Shown: positions 1-6,757 of the stretch, piece by piece | Position numbering within the stretch: position 1 is the stretch's first letter | How the letters are laid out: every line of letters begins with the position of its first letter | Source: GCA-001735895 sp964488685 | GTDB lineage: Bacteria > Pseudomonadota > Gammaproteobacteria > GCA-001735895 | DNA length: 23,346 bases | Assembly (NCBI GenBank): GCA_964488685.1 | Contig: CAZAVY010000046.1 | Location: 1 to 23,346 of the forward strand | Direction: 5' to 3' | Position numbers and translations under genes: made by a program | The notes under the pieces: model-generated | Told to the model about the DNA's origin: nothing | What the model saw: only the letters and a program-made list of their open reading frames with translations | The model's database searches: none

Positions 1-19
1 CACCGCCACCACGGCGGTG
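1..19. repeat. GC-rich inverted repeat at window edge
   Basis: A perfect 7-bp stem, CACCGCC (1-7) with GGCGGTG (13-19), encloses a 5-nt loop. It lies 22 bp beyond the stop codon of the RAYT transposase. It could be a REP-type hairpin or part of a terminator. There is no T-run on either side, and the window edge prevents seeing whether it belongs to a larger element. Confidence 0.4.
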
Positions 20-41
20 GGGCGAGACTGCCTTATGTTTA

Positions 42-61
42 TCAGGTCTTTGATTTATGAT
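42..61 (+). repeat. Left inverted repeat of RAYT unit
   Basis: The 20-bp sequence starts TCAGGTCT and ends TTTATGAT. It is the reverse complement of 937-956 with one mismatch. Its first three bases supply the transposase stop codon. Confidence 0.6.
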
Positions 62-887
62 TTTTGATTATTCCACTGACGGTAGAATAGTGCAATTCAA
101 AAAAATCACCTATCTCCTTCATTGTGTAGCCTCCACCCGCATAAGCATCATAAATTGCCGTATTTCTGTCAATTGCATTGAGTTCATATTTCACGAGAGT
201 TGAAGATTTCGAGCGCCGTTGTGCCATGGGTATTTCCGATAAGTCCTGCTCGCGATCTATTTTTTGCTGCATTTGCTCAATAAATTCATTTGATCCCAGA
301 AAAATCTGGTGCTTTAGACTTTCCCATATTGAATCATTTCCCTTCCCCTCACGGATAAAAATTTTGTATTTTTCAATTGCAATCGTCTTTCTTTTGGCAA
401 AGTTTGACAGTATCCAGGTTGTACTAAGACATTGACGCTGAGCCGATATTCCAGCGGTTGCCCGATAGCTACTCCATCGCCAGTCTTTAACTGAACGCAC
501 CATTCCTGCTCTAACCGGATTAAGCACAATATATCGGCATATTTCAAGCAGATAGCTTTCTTTATCAACCAGTATGGCTTTGTATCTTCCCTGAAAAACA
601 TGCCCTGTTCGCTGATGTCTTCGATTGTAAGTCTGGGTATAGACACCGTTCAGCTGGCGCATACCTCGAGACAAATTACTATCAGGTGTTTCTATCAGTA
701 AATGATAGTGATTATCCATCAGGCAATAGGCATGACAGGCCCAGTTATATGACTCGCAGACATCATCGAGAAGCTTGAGAAACTGGTTGCGATCACCATC
801 ATCATCTACGATATTTTCCCTGCGATCACCGCGTGATGTAACATGATAAAGTGCCCCAGGAAATTCTATACGAATCGGTCTTGCCAA
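42..887 (-). CDS. REP-associated tyrosine transposase (RAYT, Y1_Tnp family)
   Basis: This is a 281-residue single-strand DNA transposase of the HUH/Y1 class, which nicks and rejoins DNA through a phosphotyrosine intermediate. The N-terminus (ARPIRIEFPGALYHVTSRG) is the usual RAYT start. The metal-binding HUH motif is His60-Tyr61-His62 within DNHYHLL. The likely catalytic tyrosine is Tyr119 in RYIVLNPVRAG. The C-terminus (about 245-278) is a helix-turn-helix segment (YTMKEIGDFFELHYSTVSG) typical of the longer RAYTs. The start is a TTG at 887, chosen because homology begins there; the ribosome-binding site is weak. All key residues are present and the frame is open, so the protein looks intact. 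It is transcribed away from the neighbouring secreted-protein gene. Confidence 0.9.
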   Translation of the reverse strand: MARPIRIEFPGALYHVTSRGDRRENIVDDDGDRNQFLKLLDDVCESYNWACHAYCLMDNHYHLLIETPDSNLSRGMRQLNGVYTQTYNRRHQRTGHVFQGRYKAILVDKESYLLEICRYIVLNPVRAGMVRSVKDWRWSSYRATAGISAQRQCLSTTWILSNFAKRKTIAIEKYKIFIREGKGNDSIWESLKHQIFLGSNEFIEQMQQKIDREQDLSEIPMAQRRSKSSTLVKYELNAIDRNTAIYDAYAGGGYTMKEIGDFFELHYSTVSGIIKNHKSKT

Positions 888-936
888 TTTTATCTGCTCA
901 TCACCAGCTAGGATTCAAGCAGCTTAACCTGTTTAT

Positions 937-956
937 ATCATAAATCATAGACCTGA
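937..956 (-). repeat. Right inverted repeat of RAYT unit
   Basis: This is the partner of 42-61 and lies about 50 bp upstream of the transposase start. On the outer side it continues into CCCC (957-960), giving a GGGGTCAGGTCT motif on the minus strand. Confidence 0.6.
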
Positions 957-1033
957 CCCCATTTTTGTCATTTTTGAAGAAACTGACCTATAGTTAGATA
1001 CCACAAAATTCAAATAATTGAGAATGGACATAT

Positions 1034-2257
1034 ATGATGTTTCGTATACTGCTATGCGTAGTAATAATTATACCCTGGTCTCTGCAGGCTGAAATTTACC
1101 AGTGTAAAAGCGATGATGGAAAAACCATTTATAAAGACCAACCCTGTGCTGCCAGCGAGAGTCTCAAAAAAATTATTACGCCCGAAAAAATAGATAAGAA
1201 TATTACGATCCTACAGCCTAGAACAGTTGACAACCGGCCGTTGGGTGAGAATTTGATACGTAACCACGATTTTGAATCGAAGTTACAAGAATGGCGAATA
1301 CCACTTGGAGCGTTATGGGCGCTAGATGGTGGTTATAAAAAGAGTGGTGCTCTGATCATTCAGGCGCGGCATCCAGCCGACGATAATAATATTCATGAGA
1401 CTACGGTAAAACAATGCGTGACTTTAAACCAGGCTACAAAATACGAATTTGCAGCAAAATTCAAATCAGAAAAACCACCGTCCTATTCATATGCTAATAG
1501 AGCAAATATTATCTGGTATCGCTCACTCGATTGTACTATAGGGGCGCAGTTTGGTACCTATCTGGAACCTGCGCAATTTAAACGTGGATGGACAAACCTG
1601 TCCACAACGGTAAAGCCGGCTTTAAATTCCAGAGCAGCCAGCATAGAAATTGTGCAAAATGGTCGTTTTTCCAATAACTCGAAAGCATACTGGGATAACT
1701 TAACTCTCCATGCCAGCGAAATTTTTGAAAGCACATCTGACATAAACCCGGAGCTATCTTTACAGGATACGCTGCCGCTTAATACCAATCATCTAAAAAA
1801 TGCAACATTTGACCACGATGTAACCGAATGGAGACAAAGCTGGAAAACAGAATGGACCGGCATCGAGGGCAATAGTAAAAAAGGTGCCACGAAAGTTACC
1901 GTATTCTCCAAAAAGAACAGCATTGGTCGAATGGCGATTGCGCAATGCGTCAATATCGGCAACAACAGGTTTTTTGAGTTTGGGGGAAGCTTCAAGCATA
2001 ACCAGGCGTCAGCTAGAAAAGTTGGTGGCAGATTACGCGTCGCCTGGTTTGGGAACCGTAATTGCAGCGGTAGCCTGCAGTCAGGTGAATGGGTCGATAT
2101 TAAACCTGAGCAGGGCTGGCAACATTTAAAATTATCAAACATTTCTTCACCCGATAACGCGATGAGCGCACAGGTATCTGCAGTCCAAACAATTTTGGAG
2201 AAGGGGAAGTTTTATGGATACTGGGATGATATGTATTTTAACGCAGTTGCGGAATAA
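1034..2257 (+). CDS. Secreted DUF4124 protein with two carbohydrate-binding-like modules
   Basis: The 407-residue precursor begins with a signal peptide (about residues 1-19, cleaved near LQA-EIYQC). A DUF4124 domain follows (about 19-50), recognisable by YQCKSDDGKTIYKDQPC and its paired cysteines. Two homologous modules of about 155 residues come next (about 72-230 and 250-405). Each opens with N-LI/LK-N-x-x-F-x-x-x-x-x-EWR, has a central KQCV/AQCV segment and ends in YWDN or YWDD. This layout resembles CBM4/9-type jelly-roll domains, but carbohydrate binding is inferred only. Start codons at 1034 and 1037 are equally possible because the protein begins Met-Met. The gene appears monocistronic, with no terminator visible downstream. 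Ligand and role are unknown. Confidence 0.75.
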   Translation: MMFRILLCVVIIIPWSLQAEIYQCKSDDGKTIYKDQPCAASESLKKIITPEKIDKNITILQPRTVDNRPLGENLIRNHDFESKLQEWRIPLGALWALDGGYKKSGALIIQARHPADDNNIHETTVKQCVTLNQATKYEFAAKFKSEKPPSYSYANRANIIWYRSLDCTIGAQFGTYLEPAQFKRGWTNLSTTVKPALNSRAASIEIVQNGRFSNNSKAYWDNLTLHASEIFESTSDINPELSLQDTLPLNTNHLKNATFDHDVTEWRQSWKTEWTGIEGNSKKGATKVTVFSKKNSIGRMAIAQCVNIGNNRFFEFGGSFKHNQASARKVGGRLRVAWFGNRNCSGSLQSGEWVDIKPEQGWQHLKLSNISSPDNAMSAQVSAVQTILEKGKFYGYWDDMYFNAVAE

Positions 2258-2373
2258 AAAACCAAGATCACTACTATCCCGTTAACTTTCATTGAATCGA
2301 TAAAATTGATTACATTACCAGAGCTTATTAATATTTGATGATATGAAACATGACTGGCAATTTTTATCACATT

Positions 2374-2400
2374 GTCATTCCCGCGTAAACGGGAATCTTT
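2374..2400 (+). repeat. Short REP-like palindrome, copy 1
   Basis: ATTCCCG (2377-2383) pairs with CGGGAAT (2390-2396) around a 6-nt loop, preceded by GTC. This is the widespread intergenic palindrome type with a GTCATTCCCGCG...CGGGAATC core. Copy 2 lies about 35 bp away in opposite orientation, giving a BIME-like pair. Confidence 0.7.
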
Positions 2401-2435
2401 AAAGCGTTGAAATTTCATGGGTTTTTCTCAGCAAG

Positions 2436-2459
2436 ATACCCGCTTGCGCGGGTATGACG
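2436..2459 (-). repeat. Short REP-like palindrome, copy 2 (inverted)
   Basis: ATACCCGC (2436-2443) pairs with GCGGGTAT (2448-2455) around TTGC, followed by GACG. It belongs to the same family as copy 1 but is read from the other strand, with the central ATTCCC changed to ATACCC. A degenerate third copy lies at 19433-19452. Confidence 0.65.
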
Positions 2460-2463
2460 AGTA

Positions 2464-2498
2464 AGCGGGACAGCGGGACAGCGGGACAGCGGGACAGC
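2464..2498 (+). repeat. Four-copy 8-bp tandem repeat
   Basis: The unit AGCGGGAC is repeated four times without mismatch (2464-2495) and followed by a partial AGC. It abuts the inverted REP-like copy 2. No coding frame uses it, so copy-number slippage would affect only intergenic length. Confidence 0.85.
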
Positions 2499-3037
2499 AG
2501 TGAACCAAGATATGTATTTTCGACGGGTTAATAGGGTCAGTCTCATGCAGGAAATTGGGACATGGGGAAAAGCTGCAAGTTTTTGATCGGCATACCGAAG
2601 CGAAAGAATAAGCTGTTTGCACTGTACCTTTGTTCCAAATTAAAGTTGATTTTCGGCAAACCAGAATAAATCGCCCCTGACATCGTCCACGATTCGGTTT
2701 GCCCGACGCAACGGCCAACCACAAACTGAAAATCTACCCAGAGTCGTATCGGCGCGAATCATCCTGACCCAATCAGGATTCAGGGCAATTCGATACGAGC
2801 TGTTTACCGATCGCAACAAAGCTGCTAACGAAGTGCTCTTCCGGCTAATTCTGGTTGGAACGGCGTTTGCCAATTAATTTTCATTAGTGATTACCCTGGA
2901 TTGCGCTGGTTGATAACGGAAGAGTCATGACTGACGCGGGAAATACACCGTTTATGACCCCGGTTTCGCTACTGAAAATAAATCTAAATATTCCGAAACG
3001 ATTGCCGATACCAGGCATACACAGATGGGGAACTACT
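2499..3037. other. Gene-poor intergenic stretch
   Basis: No convincing gene was found. Open frames on the minus strand (2428-2724 and 2640-2873) run through the repeats and match nothing I recognise. The stretch holds a nested inverted repeat (2744-2798) and then the leader of the peroxidase operon. A second in-frame ATG at 2927 with a GGAAGAG sequence would add 37 residues in front of a clear signal peptide, so it was not used as the peroxidase start. Confidence 0.5.
2744..2798. repeat. Nested inverted repeat
   Basis: An outer 8-bp perfect stem, TCGTATCG (2744-2751) with CGATACGA (2791-2798), encloses an inner perfect 7-bp stem, ATCCTGA (2761-2767) with TCAGGAT (2773-2779), around CCCAA. 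The 55-bp structure could fold as one long imperfect hairpin on either strand. It does not resemble an intrinsic terminator. It might be a remnant of a miniature mobile element or a recombination site; no family was recognised. Confidence 0.55.
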
Positions 3038-4084
3038 ATGCTAATCTTGAAAAAACTGATATCGCGGCTGGCCGTACTACTGGTTTCATCCGTTTTGAGC
3101 CAATCCGCCCTCGCGACTACGCTGACCGCGGGCGATCCTGCACTGCAGAAATGGTTGCTGCCTGATGAAGTGCCGCAACCCGATAATAACCGCTTAACCC
3201 CGGCCCGAATCGAGCTTGGAAAAATGCTGTTCTGGGATACGCGTCTGTCGGGGGATGGCAATATGTCCTGTGCAACCTGCCACAATCCTTTGTATGGCTG
3301 GTCGGATAGCTTGCCCACGGCGCGCGGAAGCAAGTCCAGGGTACTCGACCGGGCATCACCCGTGATAACCAATACCGCCTTTAACGCGATGCAAATGTGG
3401 GATGGTCGCAAAAAAACGCTCGAAGATCAGGCTATGGGGCCAATGGAGGCCACCGTCGAAATGAATATGGATATTGGAAGGTTGTTTAAATGGATCAAGT
3501 CCAACAAGGGTTACCGGGAAGCGTTTGAAAGCGCCTACCCCGGTGAGGGGATTACCCAGAGCACCATGTCCCGCGCGATCGCTTCATACGAGCGCACCAT
3601 CATCAGTAAAAACTCCCCTTTCGATCAATGGATAAAGGGTGACAGCAGCGCTATGACGCAGCAGCAGGTTAAAGGATTCGAATTGTTTGTGGATCAGGAT
3701 AAGGGAAATTGCGCTGCCTGCCACAGTGCCCCCAATTTTGTCGATAACGGTTTTCATAACCTTGGACTCGCCTCCTACGGAAACGAAAACCCCGACATGG
3801 GCCGTTTTGCCCAGCTGCCGCTTCCACGTATGAAGGGCGCGTTCAAAACACCGACCCTGCGCGATATCACACTGAGTGCGCCCTATTTCCACGATGGTTC
3901 CGCGGCGACCCTGATGGAGGTCGTGCAAACCTATGCCGATCATGGGTACGTGGAAGGCAATATTTCTCCGGAAATGGAACGAATAAACCTGAGTAACCAG
4001 GATATGCAACACCTCGTTGCCTTCATGCAAGCCCTGACCACGCCTCCCAAGCCTGTCACTTTACCAATATTGCCGCTGGAATAA
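3038..4084 (+). CDS. Di-haem cytochrome c peroxidase (CcpA/MauG family)
   Basis: The 348-residue periplasmic protein likely reduces hydrogen peroxide to water with electrons from small redox proteins. The start at 3038 is preferred because it gives a clean signal peptide (residues 1-26, ending SALA) with TGGGGAA upstream. Two c-type haem sites are present: CATCH (78-82), in the family context GDGNMSCATCHNP, and CAACH (225-229), within GNCAACHSAPNF. The segments FKTPTLRDITLSAPYFHDGS and ATLMEVVQTYADHG are standard for this family. It is the first gene of a tightly packed five-gene operon, with the cupredoxin gene starting 12 nt downstream. A MauG-like oxidase acting on another protein cannot be excluded. 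Confidence 0.9.
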   Translation: MLILKKLISRLAVLLVSSVLSQSALATTLTAGDPALQKWLLPDEVPQPDNNRLTPARIELGKMLFWDTRLSGDGNMSCATCHNPLYGWSDSLPTARGSKSRVLDRASPVITNTAFNAMQMWDGRKKTLEDQAMGPMEATVEMNMDIGRLFKWIKSNKGYREAFESAYPGEGITQSTMSRAIASYERTIISKNSPFDQWIKGDSSAMTQQQVKGFELFVDQDKGNCAACHSAPNFVDNGFHNLGLASYGNENPDMGRFAQLPLPRMKGAFKTPTLRDITLSAPYFHDGSAATLMEVVQTYADHGYVEGNISPEMERINLSNQDMQHLVAFMQALTTPPKPVTLPILPLE

Positions 4085-4096
4085 CGGAGTATTAAC

Positions 4097-4408
4097 ATGA
4101 AACCTGTAATACTATTCGTATTGTGTCTGCTGGCTAGCGGAATAGTCTCCGCCGCCGATCTCACCGTGGGTCAAAAAGATAAAAAATTCACCGAGCTCGA
4201 GATTAATATTGCGATCGGAGACACCATCCATTTTCGCAACGATGATCCCTTCAGCCACAATGTCTATAGCCTGTCGGAAGTCAAAAGCTTCGACCTCGGT
4301 TCTTATCCCAAGGGCCAGGCCAGGTCGGTCACCTTCGATCAACCAGGTGTGGTTGAAGTGGGTTGCGCGATTCATTTCGACATGGAACTGAAAGTAAACG
4401 TTCAGTGA
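4097..4408 (+). CDS. Small periplasmic cupredoxin (plastocyanin-like)
   Basis: A 103-residue precursor with a signal peptide (about 1-19, ending VSA) and a single blue-copper domain. The expected type 1 copper ligands are visible: His54 (FSHNVYS), then Cys90, His93 and Met96 in GCAIHFDM. It resembles cupredoxins found next to MauG-type peroxidases. It would shuttle electrons in the periplasm, plausibly to the peroxidase encoded just upstream or from the cytochrome encoded just downstream. The start at 4097 follows an ACGGAG sequence at a suitable distance. The partner assignment is inferred from operon position. Confidence 0.85.
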   Translation: MKPVILFVLCLLASGIVSAADLTVGQKDKKFTELEINIAIGDTIHFRNDDPFSHNVYSLSEVKSFDLGSYPKGQARSVTFDQPGVVEVGCAIHFDMELKVNVQ

Positions 4409-4415
4409 AGCCGTG

Positions 4416-5102
4416 ATGAAAATTTATCGCGTTTTGTTGATGGCCACTGTGCTGGGAATGACGTTTTCGGCACAGGCGGCCGATCAACGCATCGTTCCAG
4501 AGGTTCTACACGGTGCTTCAGTCTTTAACCTGCGTTGTACCTTGTGCCACGGTAACATCGGTATGGGCGATGGCATTCTACCGCGCCTGATTCCCGGTTA
4601 TCCGAGCACCAATTTGCGCGACAACAAGGACTCTACCGATGCCGCAAGTATCCGTGAAGCCATTATTTTCGGCTACGAAAAAGGCATACTGGACGAACGC
4701 ATGCCGCCATACGGCAACGAACTGACCTGGCTCGAAATCGAATCACTGGTCCTGTTTATGCGCCTGTACTACAAGGATGTCGAGCGAGCGATTGAAATTT
4801 TGTCCGACACCAAAATGCCCGAAGAACCAAATATGGAAACAGGTAGAGCAATTTACAAGGGCCGCTGCATCCTGTGTCACGGGGTGGGCGGGGACGGTCA
4901 GGGAAAATTATCTAAAATTATCAACGATCCGCCTCCATTCAACTTTCAGTGGAGCCGTCTGCCGGATAACATGCTGCTCGAAATTATTTCCACGGGCGGT
5001 GGCGCTGTTGGCCGATCTCCTAAGATGCCGGGTTTCGGGGAAGAATTGAGCGAATCCGATATCAGGTCCCTGATTCTGTATATCAAGGGTTTCCGCAAGT
5101 AA
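4416..5102 (+). CDS. Di-haem c-type cytochrome
   Basis: A 228-residue precursor with signal peptide (about 1-21, ending AQA). It contains two tandem cytochrome c domains with haem sites CTLCH (41-45) and CILCH (151-155). Each is followed by a GxGDG or GGDGQG turn and a downstream Met-Pro segment (ERMPPYG and PKMPGFG) that likely gives the axial methionine. The duplicated fold suggests an electron carrier with two potentials. A GTG three bases earlier, at 4413, is an alternative start. The gene begins 7 nt after the cupredoxin stop and sits in the middle of the peroxidase-MsrPQ operon, so it may link those systems electronically. Confidence 0.88.
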   Translation: MKIYRVLLMATVLGMTFSAQAADQRIVPEVLHGASVFNLRCTLCHGNIGMGDGILPRLIPGYPSTNLRDNKDSTDAASIREAIIFGYEKGILDERMPPYGNELTWLEIESLVLFMRLYYKDVERAIEILSDTKMPEEPNMETGRAIYKGRCILCHGVGGDGQGKLSKIINDPPPFNFQWSRLPDNMLLEIISTGGGAVGRSPKMPGFGEELSESDIRSLILYIKGFRK

Positions 5103-5140
5103 CCGCTCGGTGGAATCATCATCGTCATGCAGTCGACCCT

Positions 5141-6067
5141 ATGATCAGACGATTGAATGAGCAAACTGGTTTATCTGAGGCCGACATTACCGATGAGGCC
5201 CTGTTCAGGAAACGTCGCCGATTGATCAAGGCGATGGGGATGTTCCCCATTGCCGGACTGTTGCAATCAAATGTGATAGCAGACTGTGCGGATGTTCGAA
5301 TAATACCCGGCACCGACAAACCCAATTCGTTCTACGAAATAACCCACTACAATAATTTTTTCGAATTCTCAACCAATAAGCAAGCAGTCGCTTTACTTGC
5401 GAAGGAGATGCCGTTGCGCCCCTGGACGCTCGAAATAAGCGGTGAAGTCGAAAAACAGCTTACTATCGATATCGACCAGATCCTCAGGCAGCAGCAAATC
5501 GTTGAGCGAATTTATCGGTTACGGTGTGTCGAGGGCTGGTCGATGGTAATCCCCTGGAGCGGTTTTCAGCTTTGCAACCTGCTGGCCCGGGCAAAGCCGA
5601 CCTCGCGCGCCAAATATGTCCAGTTTATCTCGCATGTCGATGAAACCCATATGATCGGGCTCGGCAGGACAGGTCTGGATTTCCCTTACCAGGAAGCCTT
5701 ACGCTTCGATGAAGCCATGCACCCCCTGACCCTGTTGGCGACCGGACTATATGGTAAGGATCTGCCGGCCCAAAATGGAGCGCCGTTACGACTTGTGGTG
5801 CCATGGAAATATGGCTTTAAAAGCTCGAAGTCCATCGTCAAGATCGTGTTAAGCGAACAAAAACCTTTAACCAGCTGGAATAAAATCAGCCCTTCGGAAT
5901 ACGGCTTCTATGCCAACGTCAATCCCCGGGTACCACACCCGAGGTGGAGCCAGCGCAAGGAAGTCAGAATCGGCGAGCTGAAGAAAATAAAAACCCTGAT
6001 GTTCAACGGCTACCAGGAACAAGTGGCACACCTGTATAAAAATATGGATCTACGACTAAACTACTAG
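5141..6067 (+). CDS. msrP: Periplasmic methionine sulfoxide reductase, molybdopterin catalytic subunit MsrP
   Basis: This 308-residue molybdenum-cofactor enzyme of the sulfite oxidase superfamily reduces methionine sulfoxide in periplasmic proteins. The N-terminal segment LSEADITDEALFRKRRRLIKAMG is family-typical and holds a Tat-like twin arginine (Arg25-Arg26, with Lys30). The expected molybdenum ligand is Cys129 in RLRCVEGWSMVIPW. The conserved segment around DEAMHPLTLLATGLYGK and VVPWKYGFKS confirms the family. The start at 5141 fits the family N-terminus, although its ribosome-binding site is poor. It is followed 2 nt later by msrQ, the standard partner. The upstream haem and copper genes are an unusual addition to the msrPQ pair. 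Confidence 0.95.
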   Translation: MIRRLNEQTGLSEADITDEALFRKRRRLIKAMGMFPIAGLLQSNVIADCADVRIIPGTDKPNSFYEITHYNNFFEFSTNKQAVALLAKEMPLRPWTLEISGEVEKQLTIDIDQILRQQQIVERIYRLRCVEGWSMVIPWSGFQLCNLLARAKPTSRAKYVQFISHVDETHMIGLGRTGLDFPYQEALRFDEAMHPLTLLATGLYGKDLPAQNGAPLRLVVPWKYGFKSSKSIVKIVLSEQKPLTSWNKISPSEYGFYANVNPRVPHPRWSQRKEVRIGELKKIKTLMFNGYQEQVAHLYKNMDLRLNY

Positions 6068-6069
6068 TT

Positions 6070-6756
6070 GTGAATCTGCTAAAACTACTCAATAAAAACG
6101 TGGCCGCGCTCAAGGTCATCGTTTTCACGGTATCCCTGTTCCCCGGTCTGCAGCTTCTCTACCAGTATCGATACGACCAACTGGGAATCAATGGCCTGGA
6201 AACCCTGTCACATACGACCGGTTTCACGGCACTGGTGTTATACATTTTAACCCTGGCGATTACACCGCTTAGGCGGGTTTTTTCGTTCGCAATGATTCTG
6301 CTGAAATATCAGTATGGCAAAAGACTGGGTGACTGGAACTGGATGGTCAGGTTACGTCGCATGCTGGGTGTGTTTTCATTCCTCTATGCGTTGTTGCACT
6401 TTACCCTGTTTTTTTATCTCGAGCTGGATTTCGAGATGATCGAGCTGTGGCATGAAGCCGGGGAACGCCCCTTTATCCTGGCAGGTTTGGCGGCGCTGGT
6501 GTTGCTGATACCGTTGTTTCTAACCTCAACCGATTACTCGATGAGACTACTCAGGAAAAACTGGCGCAAATTACATCGGTTGATGTATCCGATCGGGGTG
6601 TTAATCGCCGTGCATTACCTGTGGCTGGTCAAACCGGGTGTTTACGACGCCTATCCCTATGCCCTGATCATCCTGCTGCTGCTGGTTTTCAGATTGTTGG
6701 CTTATATGAAACTGGCCTTCGATCGGGAAGACGACGGCATGATCGCCAGGCGATAA
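6070..6756 (+). CDS. msrQ: Haem-binding membrane subunit MsrQ
   Basis: This 228-residue inner-membrane b-type cytochrome of the ferric reductase-like transmembrane family passes electrons from the quinone pool or a cytoplasmic reductase to MsrP. About six hydrophobic helices are visible. Candidate haem-ligand histidines are His48 (LSHTTG), His110 (ALLHF), His169 (KLHRLMYP) and His182 (AVHYLW). The start is GTG at 6070, directly after the msrP stop, so translation is probably coupled. The stop lies one base from the stop of the convergent chemoreceptor gene, leaving no room for a terminator between them. Confidence 0.93.
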   Translation: MNLLKLLNKNVAALKVIVFTVSLFPGLQLLYQYRYDQLGINGLETLSHTTGFTALVLYILTLAITPLRRVFSFAMILLKYQYGKRLGDWNWMVRLRRMLGVFSFLYALLHFTLFFYLELDFEMIELWHEAGERPFILAGLAALVLLIPLFLTSTDYSMRLLRKNWRKLHRLMYPIGVLIAVHYLWLVKPGVYDAYPYALIILLLLVFRLLAYMKLAFDREDDGMIARR

Positions 6757-6757
6757 A

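Larger units (their letters stand above)
42..956 (-). mobile_element. RAYT transposase unit bounded by inverted repeats
   Basis: The transposase gene sits between two inverted copies of a 20-bp sequence, at 42-61 and 937-956, matching at 19 of 20 positions. The left copy begins exactly on the transposase stop codon. The outer flank of the right copy extends into a CTGACCCC motif that the left copy lacks. RAYT genes of the IS200/IS605-like superfamily are usually single-copy genes flanked by REP palindromes. The arrangement fits that picture, but mobility of this unit is not shown. Confidence 0.55.

Noticed and set aside
2428..2873. Two minus-strand open frames of 98 and 77 codons in the repeat region
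   Set aside because: They run through REP-like palindromes and the tandem repeat, their translations (such as SSYPRKRVSC) are typical of such palindromes, and no domain or ribosome-binding site supports them.
2927..3037. Longer start for the cytochrome c peroxidase
   Set aside because: It would put 37 extra residues before a clear signal peptide; the ATG at 3038 has its own ribosome-binding sequence and fits the family.
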